Position numbers and translations under genes: made by a program
Part shown: one piece after another, positions 1 through 64,000 of the stretch
How positions within the stretch are numbered: the first letter of the stretch is position 1
Layout: the number at the start of each line of letters is the position of its first letter
Notes under the pieces: generated by a model
What the model saw: only the letters and a program-made list of their open reading frames with translations
What the model was told of the DNA's origin: nothing
Database searches by the model: none
DNA from: Cristatella mucedo
Taxonomy: Eukaryota; Bryozoa; Phylactolaemata; Cristatellidae
Length of the DNA: 64,000 nt
Direction of reading: 5' to 3'
Assembly (NCBI GenBank): GCA_009760855.2
Contig: WPIO01000064.1
Location: 1,997,501 to 2,061,500, forward strand

Positions 1-150
1 TTAGCCAAGGAGTGCTCACTCTTCACACCCGAGTTGTGGGTTCGATTCCAGTGGGGTTTGCTCCTTTATTGCACACTACAAGCAGTGAGAGCCAGTATGG
101 CTTCTGAAGCTTTATAAACGAGGCTGTTGAATCAGCTAACGTTTTTGTAG
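1..150 (+). mobile_element. SINE-A copy (tRNA-derived), cut by the window edge
   Basis: A box-B-like GTGGGTTCGATTCC is followed by a body ending in the SINE-A 3' motif GAGGCTGTTGAATCAGCTAAC. The same order is seen in nine other copies in this window. Confidence 0.8.
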
Positions 151-659
151 TCTCTGCAAGGTGCTTTTGCTCTAGAAAGTGATAAAAGCCGCCTCACCAG
201 TGCATTTGAAAATGTCGGAGCAAAAGTGCACAGCTGGTGCCATTGCCACAGGCTATTTGATAAAAGGAAACATCGGTAGCGCACAGGTCGCAAACTATCG
301 GCCGCCCCTGATCTGTACACTTTTTTTTTTTTTTTACAGAACAATGGTTAAGGCCTGATTGAGCCACATACATACCAGGTAACTATGTGGCCACTCAAAG
401 CCTCCACGGCCACACGACAAAGCTAGCCTTGCTTGGGCAATCAGGAGGGGAGGGGCATGCCCACCTATGCAAAGAAATGCTGGTGACATGCATCTCTTAC
501 GGTAAAAGGGATGCAAAAGTGCCTAATATTATTATTAATATATCATTTGTAGCTAGAATCTTGATATAACTTAATCCTGATTCAGGCACTTCACATATGC
601 CACATGGCAGGCACTTCACATTCCATCAGGCACTTCACATTGCAAAGAATTAGCTACCT
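151..659. other. Unassigned sequence between SINE-A and LINE A
   Basis: No gene seen. A short near-repeat of AGGCACTTCACAT occurs three times between 583 and 640. A T-run lies at 319-336. Confidence 0.5.
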
Positions 660-2156
660 AACCAAACCTCACACCTTGCTAGTAAGTGGCAGTCTGGCTT
701 TAGAGATAATCACTCCACAAAGTCAGCATTGGTTAGGGTATACAACGACCTACTTAGGAATGCAGACATGGGTAGAGTGTCTCTGCTTGTTTTGCTCGAT
801 CTTTCGGCAGCTTTTGATACCATAGATCACAAAGTTCTTCTAGAGCGCCTTTCATCTCGCCTGGGCATCACTGGCACTGCTCTGCAGTGGTTCAGGTCCT
901 ATCTCAGTGAGAGACTCCAGAGTATTGACGTGAATGGACAAAGACCATCTGAAGTACCTCTAAAATATGGAGTACCTCAGGGCTCTGTGCTAGGTCCGGT
1001 CCTTTTCACCGTTTATACTCTCCCTCTCGCTGATGTGATTGCCAAGCACAATCTAGGCTTTCACTTCTATGCGGACGACACTCAGTTGTACCTTTGCTTT
1101 GATCCCTCCCAGCCTTCGAGCACCTCAAATTCTCTCAACTCACTTGCTGCATGCATTGATGACATTCGTACATGGATGGCAGAACATTTTCTAAAACTAA
1201 ACGATGATATAACTAACTTACTAGTTATGGGCAAACCCAGTGTGATTCAGAAATTGGAAAGGCTGACTCTTAAAAATGGCTCTGTCAGCATATCTCCAAT
1301 TGAATCAGCTAGAAATCTAGATGTCATGTTCCAAAGCAACCTCTCGTTAGACGACCATATCAGCTCCACAGTCAAATCTGCCTATTTTCAGCTTCATAAA
1401 ATTGCTAAAATTCGGGCTTGTTTAGATAAGGATACCACGTCCAAGTGGGTCCATGCATTCGTGACATCTCGCCTCGACTTCTACAACTCACTGCTTACTG
1501 GCGTACCAGGATGTGCGATCAAGCGATTGCAGCTGGTGCAAAACTCGGCAGCTAGGCTTGTCTATCGTGAGCGTCACAGTTGCCACATCACACCACTTCT
1601 CGCCGACCTGCACTGGCTACCAGTCAAGCAACGGATTGACTTCAAGGTTTTGTCGCTCACTTTTAGGTCCCTTCATTCTATGGCTCCAGCCTATCTCTCA
1701 GATATACTACCCCATCAGGCCAAGCATCGTCCCACCCGCTTTTCGGAATCCAACAGTCTAGAAATACCTCGTACAAACCTCAAATCCTTTGGAGACCGTG
1801 CATTTAGTTCATGTGCTCCCAAAGCCTGGAACTCCCTCCCGACCTGTGTCAGAACATCCCCTGACCTGACCACATTTAAAAGGAACTTAAAAACACCTAT
1901 TTAGGACAGCATTTAGTGGGTCCCTATGATTCGTCCTTCCTGTGCTTATGCGTGCTGACACTCTGCATGCTGCCACAAACCACATGTGCATGCTGACCCT
2001 GTGCATGTCACCCCTAACCATATTATTCATTTTGTTTGTTTTTCAAGCATGATTTTACTAACCATTCAATTGCATTTCCCTTTACAGCAAATGTAAAGCG
2101 CCTAGAAAGAGATTAAGTTCTCTGAGGGGGCTTTATCAAGTGCATTATTATTATTA
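660..2156 (+). mobile_element. LINE A (L2/CR1-like) copy with 391-codon reverse transcriptase fragment
   Basis: Positions 729-1904 encode an open reverse transcriptase segment with AFDTIDHKVLLERL, the catalytic-region motifs YGVPQGSVLGPVLF and FHFYADDTQLYL, and the typical L2-type C-terminus (FGDRAFSSCAPKAWNSLPTC). The element is 5'-truncated: no endonuclease domain is present. The 3' end has the family signature (AAATGTAAAGCGCCTAGAAA, then CTTTATCAAGTGC) and a short ATT tail. The near-complete open frame suggests relatively recent insertion. Confidence 0.92.
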
Positions 2157-2806
2157 CCTAGCTCTGTCTCGGTTAAATAATTGCGATTCTGTTTTGGCTG
2201 GGCTACCGAAAAAAGCCACTGCGCCACTACAGCTGGTGATGAATATGGCTGCAAGGTGTTAAAAAAAATCTCGAGGTTTGACCACGTGTCTCCTTTGCTG
2301 AAAGAGCTTCGATAGTTCCCGGTTGATCGATGGATACAAGAGTAACCGTCTTACTCCGACCCACAAGACAGGGCGCCAGGGTTTGACTCCTTAATACATA
2401 ACGGCACTGCTACACATGTTTCTGCCTCTGCATGCACTCCGGTTCTGGACGGACAATACATGAGCTGTTTCGATCTTGCTCTTTAAGACCGTTGACAGCC
2501 GAAGCTTTTGCCCTGCAGGTTCTAGACTGTGGAACTCGCTTCCACAATTCTTATCCAACGACAGCAACTCTCATGCTGCCGACTAAGGCACATCTTTCCA
2601 AGGGTCCTGAGCAGCTACTTCCATGCCACTCACTACCTCAACTGCTCTCCTGACTCAATTATGCTTCTCACTTACTTTTGGTTGCTTGAGATGAAGTCTG
2701 TTGGCTAGCGAATGCGTACCGAAAGCTGCTTAGGCTTTGAGTGTAGAAAACTCTTCTGCCTAAAACTCGTCTTTGTAGCTTAGTAGGGTTACAGACTGCG
2801 ACACAT
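2157..2806 (+). mobile_element. LINE B copy, 3' fragment
   Basis: It is colinear with 55255-55920: both contain the coding remnant around NMAARC/NMAGRL, CACAAGACAGGGCG/CACAAGGTCTGCC, and a 3' UTR with GAAGTCTGTTGGCTA and GTACCGAAAGCTGCTTAGGC. Frameshifts and stops are present. It begins exactly where the LINE A tail ends. Confidence 0.8.
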
Positions 2807-3107
2807 TGCAGCCTTCATTCTAACCAAGAAGACGGCCATCTTTTCGTTACAAATTCCTTGTTTGTGAAGTGCTAGCAACACGCCTTCTTCGAGCAACACG
2901 CCTTGCTTCCACACCCACGGAATTGCACAGTAACACTTACTGCTGCAAAGAAGGCCGGAGGAAGAATCGATGAGGGCCAGACGCATAGTGGAAAACCCCT
3001 ACCTTGTATAGCATTTCTGCAAAGTGTTATGCTCTAAGAGCCCTGCTCGCCGGTAGCCGTATAATGTGGAGATAATTTCCATTGCTAGCTGCTTACTTTC
3101 TGAGCCG
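2807..3107. other. 3' flank of mask
   Basis: No repeat or gene recognised. On the minus strand no clear AATAAA signal was found close after the stop at 3108, so the 3' end of the mRNA is not located. Confidence 0.4.
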
Positions 3108-58029
<54,922 letters not shown>

Positions 58030-58784
58030 GAAACAGAATATTAGTATTTTTCCAAATATAGACAATATAAGTCTGCATATAATGATCAGCTCAGTCCCTT
58101 GTGGGCTAATCTTGTTTTGCACGGGAGTGTACCATCACCTCGGCCATGATCATTCCGGTGCCCGGATGAAACTGCTCTTTCGTAGCCACCATGAACCGAA
58201 CTCAACATTTATGCTCCGCTCAAGCCGTGGTCCAAACCTAAGCAATTGACAATAAGTAAACAGTTTCAAGTAAGCAGTATACTAATTTTGTCATTGCGAC
58301 CGCCTGGGAATCGGGATTTAAGTTAGCACTGACCATTAACAGCGATTCCATTAGTCATTCTTTCTTCATAGCCTCACGGTAGCTTTGATATTCCACGCTC
58401 GGTCGTGATGCTTCGACCTATGAACAGCTGAATCAGTGACTCCACTGTCCTAGATTTTGATTTATATTATCCAACCAATACTCGTGTCAATTTGTTTTCA
58501 CTTAAACTATATGCTTAGCCCTCCAATTGTGCGGCCTTTCCCGATAGTGCTTCTCCAACTTCGTCCTCCGTCGCCGTTCAGAACCAACCCTCGTCATTCC
58601 ACTTCCTGTACTCGCGCGGAAATGACTAAAGGCAGGGGGCTTGCGTAAAAAATATTTCGTGATTTTTCTTTACTGTATTTGGGTGGCCTGGCCACGCTAG
58701 TGAAAGTACGGTGGACACCAAGAAATGAGCCGGCCTATACCATGTAATGCTTGTAGTCATTGAGCATGTTACCATTAACCGTAC
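58030..58784. other. Upstream flank of mask
   Basis: 5' UTR and promoter are expected here for a minus-strand gene, but no TATA box, CpG-dense island or initiator could be assigned with confidence. Confidence 0.4.
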
Positions 58785-58877
58785 GACGGCGCTTCCTTTG
58801 CGGCACATTTAATGTGCCTAGAAATAGATTGAGCTCTCTGAAGGCGCTATAAAATGTGCAGTATTATTATTATTATA
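58785..58877 (+). mobile_element. LINE A 3' tail
   Basis: CTTCCTTTGCGGCACATTTA, AATGTGCCTAGAAATAGATT and ATTATTATTATTAT. Confidence 0.8.
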
Positions 58878-60814
58878 AAACGTCCCCGCGGTGGTGACGG
58901 AATGGAAGCCGGCAGTTTTTAGGACAATACATGCACGGCTCGCGTTTGCATTTCCACCACGCGAAACTACGGGTATCAACGCACTGTAACGTAAATCTAT
59001 AAATTTCAATATCGCCTGCATGACGTGCTCCGAAAGTCTCACGGAATACGGGTTTAAAGGAATGGCGTGGCGACCATTGGGCGCCGGAAGGGCCACCCTG
59101 GTTCTCGATAAAAGCTAGCGGAGTGTGTGCTGTAACAAACTGCTCTCAAGTCACAATCTAATCATTGGAAATTGCGCTCAAGCGAAAAGCTGCCGAATCA
59201 AAAGTTAGTGGGTGCTTCAATTTTCCTTTGCTGGGTGTACGGTTAACAGTCACTGCATACGCTGTCTAAATCTCTTTCAGCTCTCTCCAGGCCCAGTATA
59301 AGCGCCATAAGACTAGCTGATAGCAGATTGCAGACTCACATCCGACGTGACACGGGCATCGAACGGCGTTCGATCGATTTCTCCTGTTACCTCTTAGAAC
59401 CTTGATCTAAGAGATTCACCTATTGGTTTAACTCGAGGAATAAATTACTTTTAATTACAATAAATTACCCGAATTGAGCTTTCTGTCCTCAAATAGCTGG
59501 TAGCTAGTAATTTAATACTGCCGCTATAGAGCTATTTATTTTTTTAGCTTAGTGTGCACTTGCATTTACTTAACCGGGATCTAGTGACAGGGGCGATTTC
59601 TCGAGGCCGCGCCCCATCGCTACGACACTGAGCTAGGGCAAGACAAGCAGCAGTTTGATTAAACTTCTTTACAACAATGTCGCGTGCGCCAGCAGCCACA
59701 GGCAAACTAAACTGAAGTACTTGGGCCCTGGGTACATCAGGATACGGGGCACAGCAAACTCGATGCCAGCCCTCATGACCGGGGGATATTCTCGAACCAG
59801 AGCTTGAAGACTCCAATCTTGAAGACAACCGGCAATTCACACAAGTACCAGCCAAGGTAGCATAGTTACGACATTGTCCACAGTAACTGGGATTCGCTAT
59901 CGCGGTACAACTAAGCTCACAGAGGGGGCCACGAGCAATACGCTACAGGGGAAACGCAGAATATATAAGTCGTAACAACGAGCGTGCTTATCTCCAGCTC
60001 CGCTCAGGCCTTGGGTCTTCGTTGTGCCTTGCGTGCGGGGCCGCATCACAGGAGCACGCCTGCACCCATCCAGATGCCTAACTCGGCAAGACCGAGAGCG
60101 TCCAACACCACGACTTAGTTGGCCAACATTAGTTCCCCAAGAACCCCGGTTACCTCGTGTCATGGCATGTCCGGCTACTCTATTTGTCACGCCCCGGTCC
60201 ATGCGGCAACCCGTATCACATTACAGCCGTCCAAGCCAACTAAACTTAGTCTGGGCACAATACTTTCCCAGTAGAATTCGAAGCCAGATCAGTTTGCACT
60301 TTACGGTAGCCGAGTTGGGGTAGGTAGGCGGGGCAAGGACCAGTAGGAAGTGACCCAATCGGGTCGTACACCTTGCACACCTCCTGCTCGGTGTTAAAGT
60401 CGAAGGTTTATACTAGGTGCGTTCGAAAGGCTCAAGAAGCAATTAGTCTAGAATGGCCAGAATTTGGCGATCAAGTTGATGCGGTGGCACAAGAATAAGC
60501 TGAGATGAGCTGCACAGATTCGGTGTTCGCGAGCAGAAAAACGAGGGCGTCAGACTGCGACTTCTGCTGTGGCAGCTGCTTGTCACCAACTTCATCTCGA
60601 CACACGTACAAGATTGGTCGACTGACCTTCAATGTATGCCTACTTTTGATATTTGAGACTATCCGTGTTGCTTGATGCACTGAGCAGCAAAGGGTCACGT
60701 ACACAGCTTTCCAGCAGTCATTCTACAGCTTCTTAGGAAAGAGACATTAAGCCGATTTTGCAGAACTCTAGGACCTGCAGGGCTGGTGTAAAAACCTTGA
60801 CTGGCAGCTGTCAG
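58878..60814. other. Upstream region without recognised features
   Basis: About 1.9 kb; open frames up to about 100 codons on both strands near 59.5-60.3 kb overlap each other and match nothing I know. Confidence 0.35.
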
Positions 60815-61000
60815 GTTTGTGCGAGCAGTTACGAACAGCAAAAGACGGCTAAGACCGGCACCGTTTATAATAGAATGAGGAACCAGGCCTTCGCGCCCAT
60901 CACGGTAGCTGATCAGCTACATAGTGTACCCAAAAGTGGATCCGTACCCAAAAGTGGATCCGCTATTCTCGGCCGGAAGAGGGTGGCTGGGAAAGTCGGC
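60815..61000. repeat. Direct repeat, left copy (with 62510-62690)
   Basis: Shares ACGAACAGCAAAAGACGGC, TATAATAGAATGAGGA, AGCTGATCAGCTAC, GTACCCAAAAGTGGATCCG and TTCTCGGCCGGAAGAGG with 62.5-62.7 kb in the same order and orientation. An 18-bp piece (GTACCCAAAAGTGGATCC) is doubled here only. Confidence 0.8.
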
Positions 61001-61511
61001 GGACCCAACATCCTCTCTTCCCACCACTGACCGATAAAGCACCACTCTCGTGGTACACAGTCCCGTATGTAGGCAGAGTGGCGTCCTTTGTTGCTACGAG
61101 TCGATGTACACTGTGCATGTCCCTTGAGTCAAAAGCGTGGCTGTCCAAGATGAATCCAGCTCCGATACTCGTGGTATTTGTTTCCACATGTTCACGAGGG
61201 CTTTCTGTCGATGGGCTGATATGGAGGCTACTTGACCGCCGCTCGGAGGAGGTACGGATGTATATGCCATCAGCTTCAAGGCATCGCTGTGGCACAGCCA
61301 GTGCCTTTTTCTCATGACAATTGGATTAGACGCGTGCCTCTTCCCTCCGGCGAACGGGTTTCAAATGTCTCCGTCACATAGATGGCTGCTTTTACGTCCC
61401 CTACCATAATCACAAAAATAGCAGTCCTCGAAGTGCTTGCAAGCATCACAGGACTGAACGATGTAGCAGGAGTGACCGTATGTGCAGCGCCGATCGCTGT
61501 CGAGCGCTAAG

Positions 61512-61635
61512 AGTCATAGCAGCGCTGACTAGCGTCGCGGCACTGACTGGTATCGCAGCACTGACAGGTGTTGCAGCACTTGCCGGCGTCACAGCGCTTG
61601 CCGGGTTCGCAGCGCTTGCCGGCGTCGCAGCCGTC
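61512..61635. repeat. 18-bp degenerate minisatellite
   Basis: About seven units of the type GCAGCGCTTGCCGGCGTC; forward frame reads as hexapeptides (ALTGVA, ALAGVT, ALAGFA). Confidence 0.85.
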
Positions 61636-62327
61636 TCGCTGCCCGTCGCTGGCCCGTTGTGGGCTCCTACCCCGCATGCTCTCTGTGACCTCCACCGCTG
61701 CTCTTTCTCGCAGACCTCCGTCGTCTGGCAGGCAGCCGTTTTGTGGGTGCCGCCTACTTGAATGCCACCTTGTGTACCAGCTCCTTCTGGGCCGCCACAT
61801 CAAGGTTTTCACGGACCGGCGCTGTCTCACCCGCTGCCTCTTGGACGGCTTGCACCTCGCATATTGAATTCTCTGCACCCTGGCAACTAGCCGGCTCGCA
61901 GGTCGCCACCTCGCAAGCCACCGCAGGCGGCTCCTCCGCCGTCGCTACCACGTTCTGCAGCTCTAGCACCGTTCTGACTGGCACTTGTGGCCCAGACAAG
62001 TCATACAGCAAACGATTCGTCTGCTGACTCGCTGTAGCATCAAAACTCGCACAGATGCGGCCTGAGCAGGAACATCCACAGCATATGTAGCATAAATCAG
62101 GCATAGAGACAGAATGAGGAACAATCTTCACGACAAGTGTAGCAACGTCCTGTAGCGAGAGGTCCACCAGTTTATGTCGAGCTACCTCCACCTTAATTAT
62201 GGAATACTCTACTTACCAGCAAAGATGCTTTTTGAGTATTGCCTTTCATCAAAATCAGATGAAATACGTTCTCCTCGCACATCCTCTCAGCAATTTCAAC
62301 CTAAGTCTACCTAAGTCTGCTCCTACG

Positions 62328-62474
62328 ACTCGGGCAGCGTTCTCCTACCAGATCCTGCCATATTCCATATAATATGACTCGGGCAGGGCTCTCCTACCAG
62401 ATCCTGCCATATTCCATATAATATGACTCGGGCAGGGCTCTCCTACCAGATCCTGCCATATTCCATATAATATG
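62328..62474. repeat. 49-bp tandem repeat, exactly 3 copies
   Basis: The units start at 62328, 62377 and 62426 with ACTCGGGCAG and end in CCATATAATATG; the first differs at one position. Confidence 0.95.
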
Positions 62475-62509
62475 TTTTGCGATTTCCACCTCTGTCGCCA
62501 CTTTTAGAT

Positions 62510-62690
62510 TTGAGCGAGCGGTCGCGTACAGCAATAGACGGCGCAAACAGGCACCGTCTGTTGTAGAACGAGGAGCCGGTCCTTTGCTCCCACCGCGCTA
62601 GCCGATCAGCTACTGAGCGTACCCAAAAGTGGGTCCGCTGTTCTCGGCCGGAAGAGGACTGTGACTGGGCCAGTCTGCTGACCCGACAGG
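62510..62690. repeat. Direct repeat, right copy (with 60815-61000)
   Basis: See the left copy. The two are about 1.7 kb apart, the arrangement expected of the ends of a short LTR-like or tandemly duplicated unit, but the intervening sequence shows no clear gag or pol. Confidence 0.75.
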
Positions 62691-63339
62691 AGCCACGAAA
62701 TTTCAGCAATAAATACAAAACACATGCACTAAACTGTGTTCGTCCAAGGTTTTTAACGGCATCAACGTACAGTTCACAGGGGTTGCCAATTTTTGGTGAA
62801 ATTTGGCTGTGATGTTTAACAGACATTTAGGGTTAAGTATGCAACCTATCACCTACTCTCTTGGATAAGAATCCGTCAGTGCTAACGTGCTTATTTAGTT
62901 AATACCTTGCGAACTGTATGTCAATGCGATGCCAAGAAACCGTTAGTTCCATGAAGCTTTTTTGCGACAATGCCCAATTGAGTTTCCATTTCAAGTTACT
63001 CTTGGTTTTTTTGTCTGGAAAGATACTGGGCTAGCAGGCAATTTGCACCGCCCTCAAGCTTTGCCAATTTCACAGCTGATGTAAAACCTGGTGACACATA
63101 ATAAGTTAGACCACATGGTAAAACTGACTGCCTAAGGCCAGTCGAAAGCATTTCAACTGAAACACGTCAGCCTAAAGGTCTTGCAATTGTTTATTTCGGA
63201 TTTTTAGAATAGGCAATGTTGTGTAAGCCTATGATAGTACGTTGTGAAGGTCAATGAAGTTTGATGATATATATGCTAAATGTTACCTACCGAAATCATA
63301 AATGATCTACTGCAGATAACTTACAGCCAGAGCTGCACT
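62691..63339. other. Upstream region without recognised features
   Basis: Nothing recognised. Confidence 0.35.
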
Positions 63340-63700
63340 TGCATTTTACATTTCATGCCGATTGGTCAGGTAACAGAATTTACAAGGCACACATGTACAC
63401 TGTAATTGAAGCTTTGTAAAAGTCAAAAGCATTTATCTCACAAGCTGCAAACATGCACCTCAATGTATCAAGGTTCTCAAAGTTGGGACGCAAGTCGTAA
63501 ACGATGCAAACGTTAGTAAGCTTTTTATTTGTTGAAGTTTTGCTACCGATTTACACCCGGGTTAGACATGGTTTACTTGGTAATTGTGTAATGCTTTTCT
63601 TTTTATATTTTTATATATAAATCGTCAGAACATTATATCCCATTTCTAACGCGCTCGTCTATTGAAAGGTACCCTAAACAATTATTTTATTGTTGGTCTA
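63340..63700 (+). repeat. Unclassified interspersed repeat, copy 3
   Basis: Colinear with copy 2 at 45.8-46.2 kb: AATTTACAAGGCACACA, CACCTCAATGTATCAAGG, GTTGGGACGCAAGTCG, GGGTTAGACATGG and GGTACCCTAAACA. Confidence 0.72.
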
Positions 63701-64000
63701 ATCTTCTAAATTTTAACGTCGTTTGCCCTTAAGTAAAATAAATATCCCTAAAATTGCGTCTGGTGGCCGAGAGATGCATATAAAGTTTGCTCCGTGGAAA
63801 TGTGGTGGGAGGAATCTTTCAGATGACTTATCCCCAGGGCTTTCGCTGTTCAAAATAAGCAGTGCACCACTTGCTCAATCGGTTGCGTCGCTAAACCCTT
63901 GCAGGGAAAGATCAGAGTGTCTAGGAGCAGAGTTACCAAGTGTCTGATATAGAACATTCGCTGATGGCTTCCTTTGGTCAAGCAGCAGCAGGTTCTGTTT
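63701..64000. other. Right edge without recognised features
   Basis: Nothing recognised. Confidence 0.35.

Noticed and set aside
729-1904. 391-codon open frame as a host gene
   Set aside because: It is the reverse transcriptase part of a 5'-truncated LINE A copy with 13 other copies in the window.
61743-61867. Possible RNase H-like peptide (LLGRHIKVFTDRR) suggesting a Gypsy retroelement
   Set aside because: Only about a dozen residues resemble the motif, the expected downstream residues are absent, and no other pol region is nearby; chance cannot be excluded.

Overview
The window is nuclear DNA from an invertebrate animal; I cannot name the phylum. It holds one large, many-exon gene on the minus strand, spread over about 55 kb and interrupted by introns full of retroposons and long simple repeats. 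There are no operons, ribosome binding sites, rRNA genes or bona fide tRNA genes. GC-rich exons alternate with AT-richer introns. GT-AG introns (two with GC donors), L2/CR1-type LINEs with ATT tails and tRNA-derived SINEs all point to a metazoan genome.

The gene is the ortholog of MASK / ANKHD1 / ANKRD17, a giant cytoplasmic-nuclear scaffold with two ankyrin-repeat arrays and one KH domain. I could join 25 well-supported exons, from a start codon at 58029 to the long KH/low-complexity exon ending at 3746, plus a terminal exon beginning at 3565. Splice sites and reading phases agree at every junction except the intron between 12940 and about 7107. Exons 4-12 (44938 to 34136) carry ankyrin block 1. 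Exons 13-16 carry a linker with coiled coil and Gln/Ala/acidic runs. Exons 16-21 (29.4 to 19.5 kb) carry ankyrin block 2. Exon 22 is a charged coiled coil. Exons 23-25 carry basic and Ser-rich segments, the KH domain and a long disordered tail. The reading frame is intact, so the gene looks functional. The model is about 2,780 codons to the end of exon 25 (about 50 fewer if a predicted 150-nt intron in exon 16 is removed), plus an uncertain C-terminus.

Two features of this MASK protein stand out. The KH signature loop reads GRAA where human paralogs have GRGG, with two residues missing after it. The disordered tail contains a near-ideal PAM2 motif (LNPNASEF), the type of peptide that binds the MLLE domain of poly(A)-binding protein. 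Together they suggest a MASK that may reach mRNPs through PABP rather than by direct KH-RNA contact; this is inference.

The remaining sequence is repeats. An L2-like LINE family (family A, ATT tail) has at least 14 truncated copies in both orientations, and a second LINE family (B, ACATT-like tail) has three. A tRNA-derived SINE (SINE-A) has ten copies. A second tRNA-derived SINE (SINE-B) shares its 3' end with LINE A. An unclassified repeat occurs at 39.8, 45.7 and 63.3 kb. Several minisatellites (15, 18, 19, 49 and 75 bp units), long microsatellites and strong hairpins are also present. The 6 kb upstream of the first exon and the 3 kb downstream of the last contain no recognisable gene.
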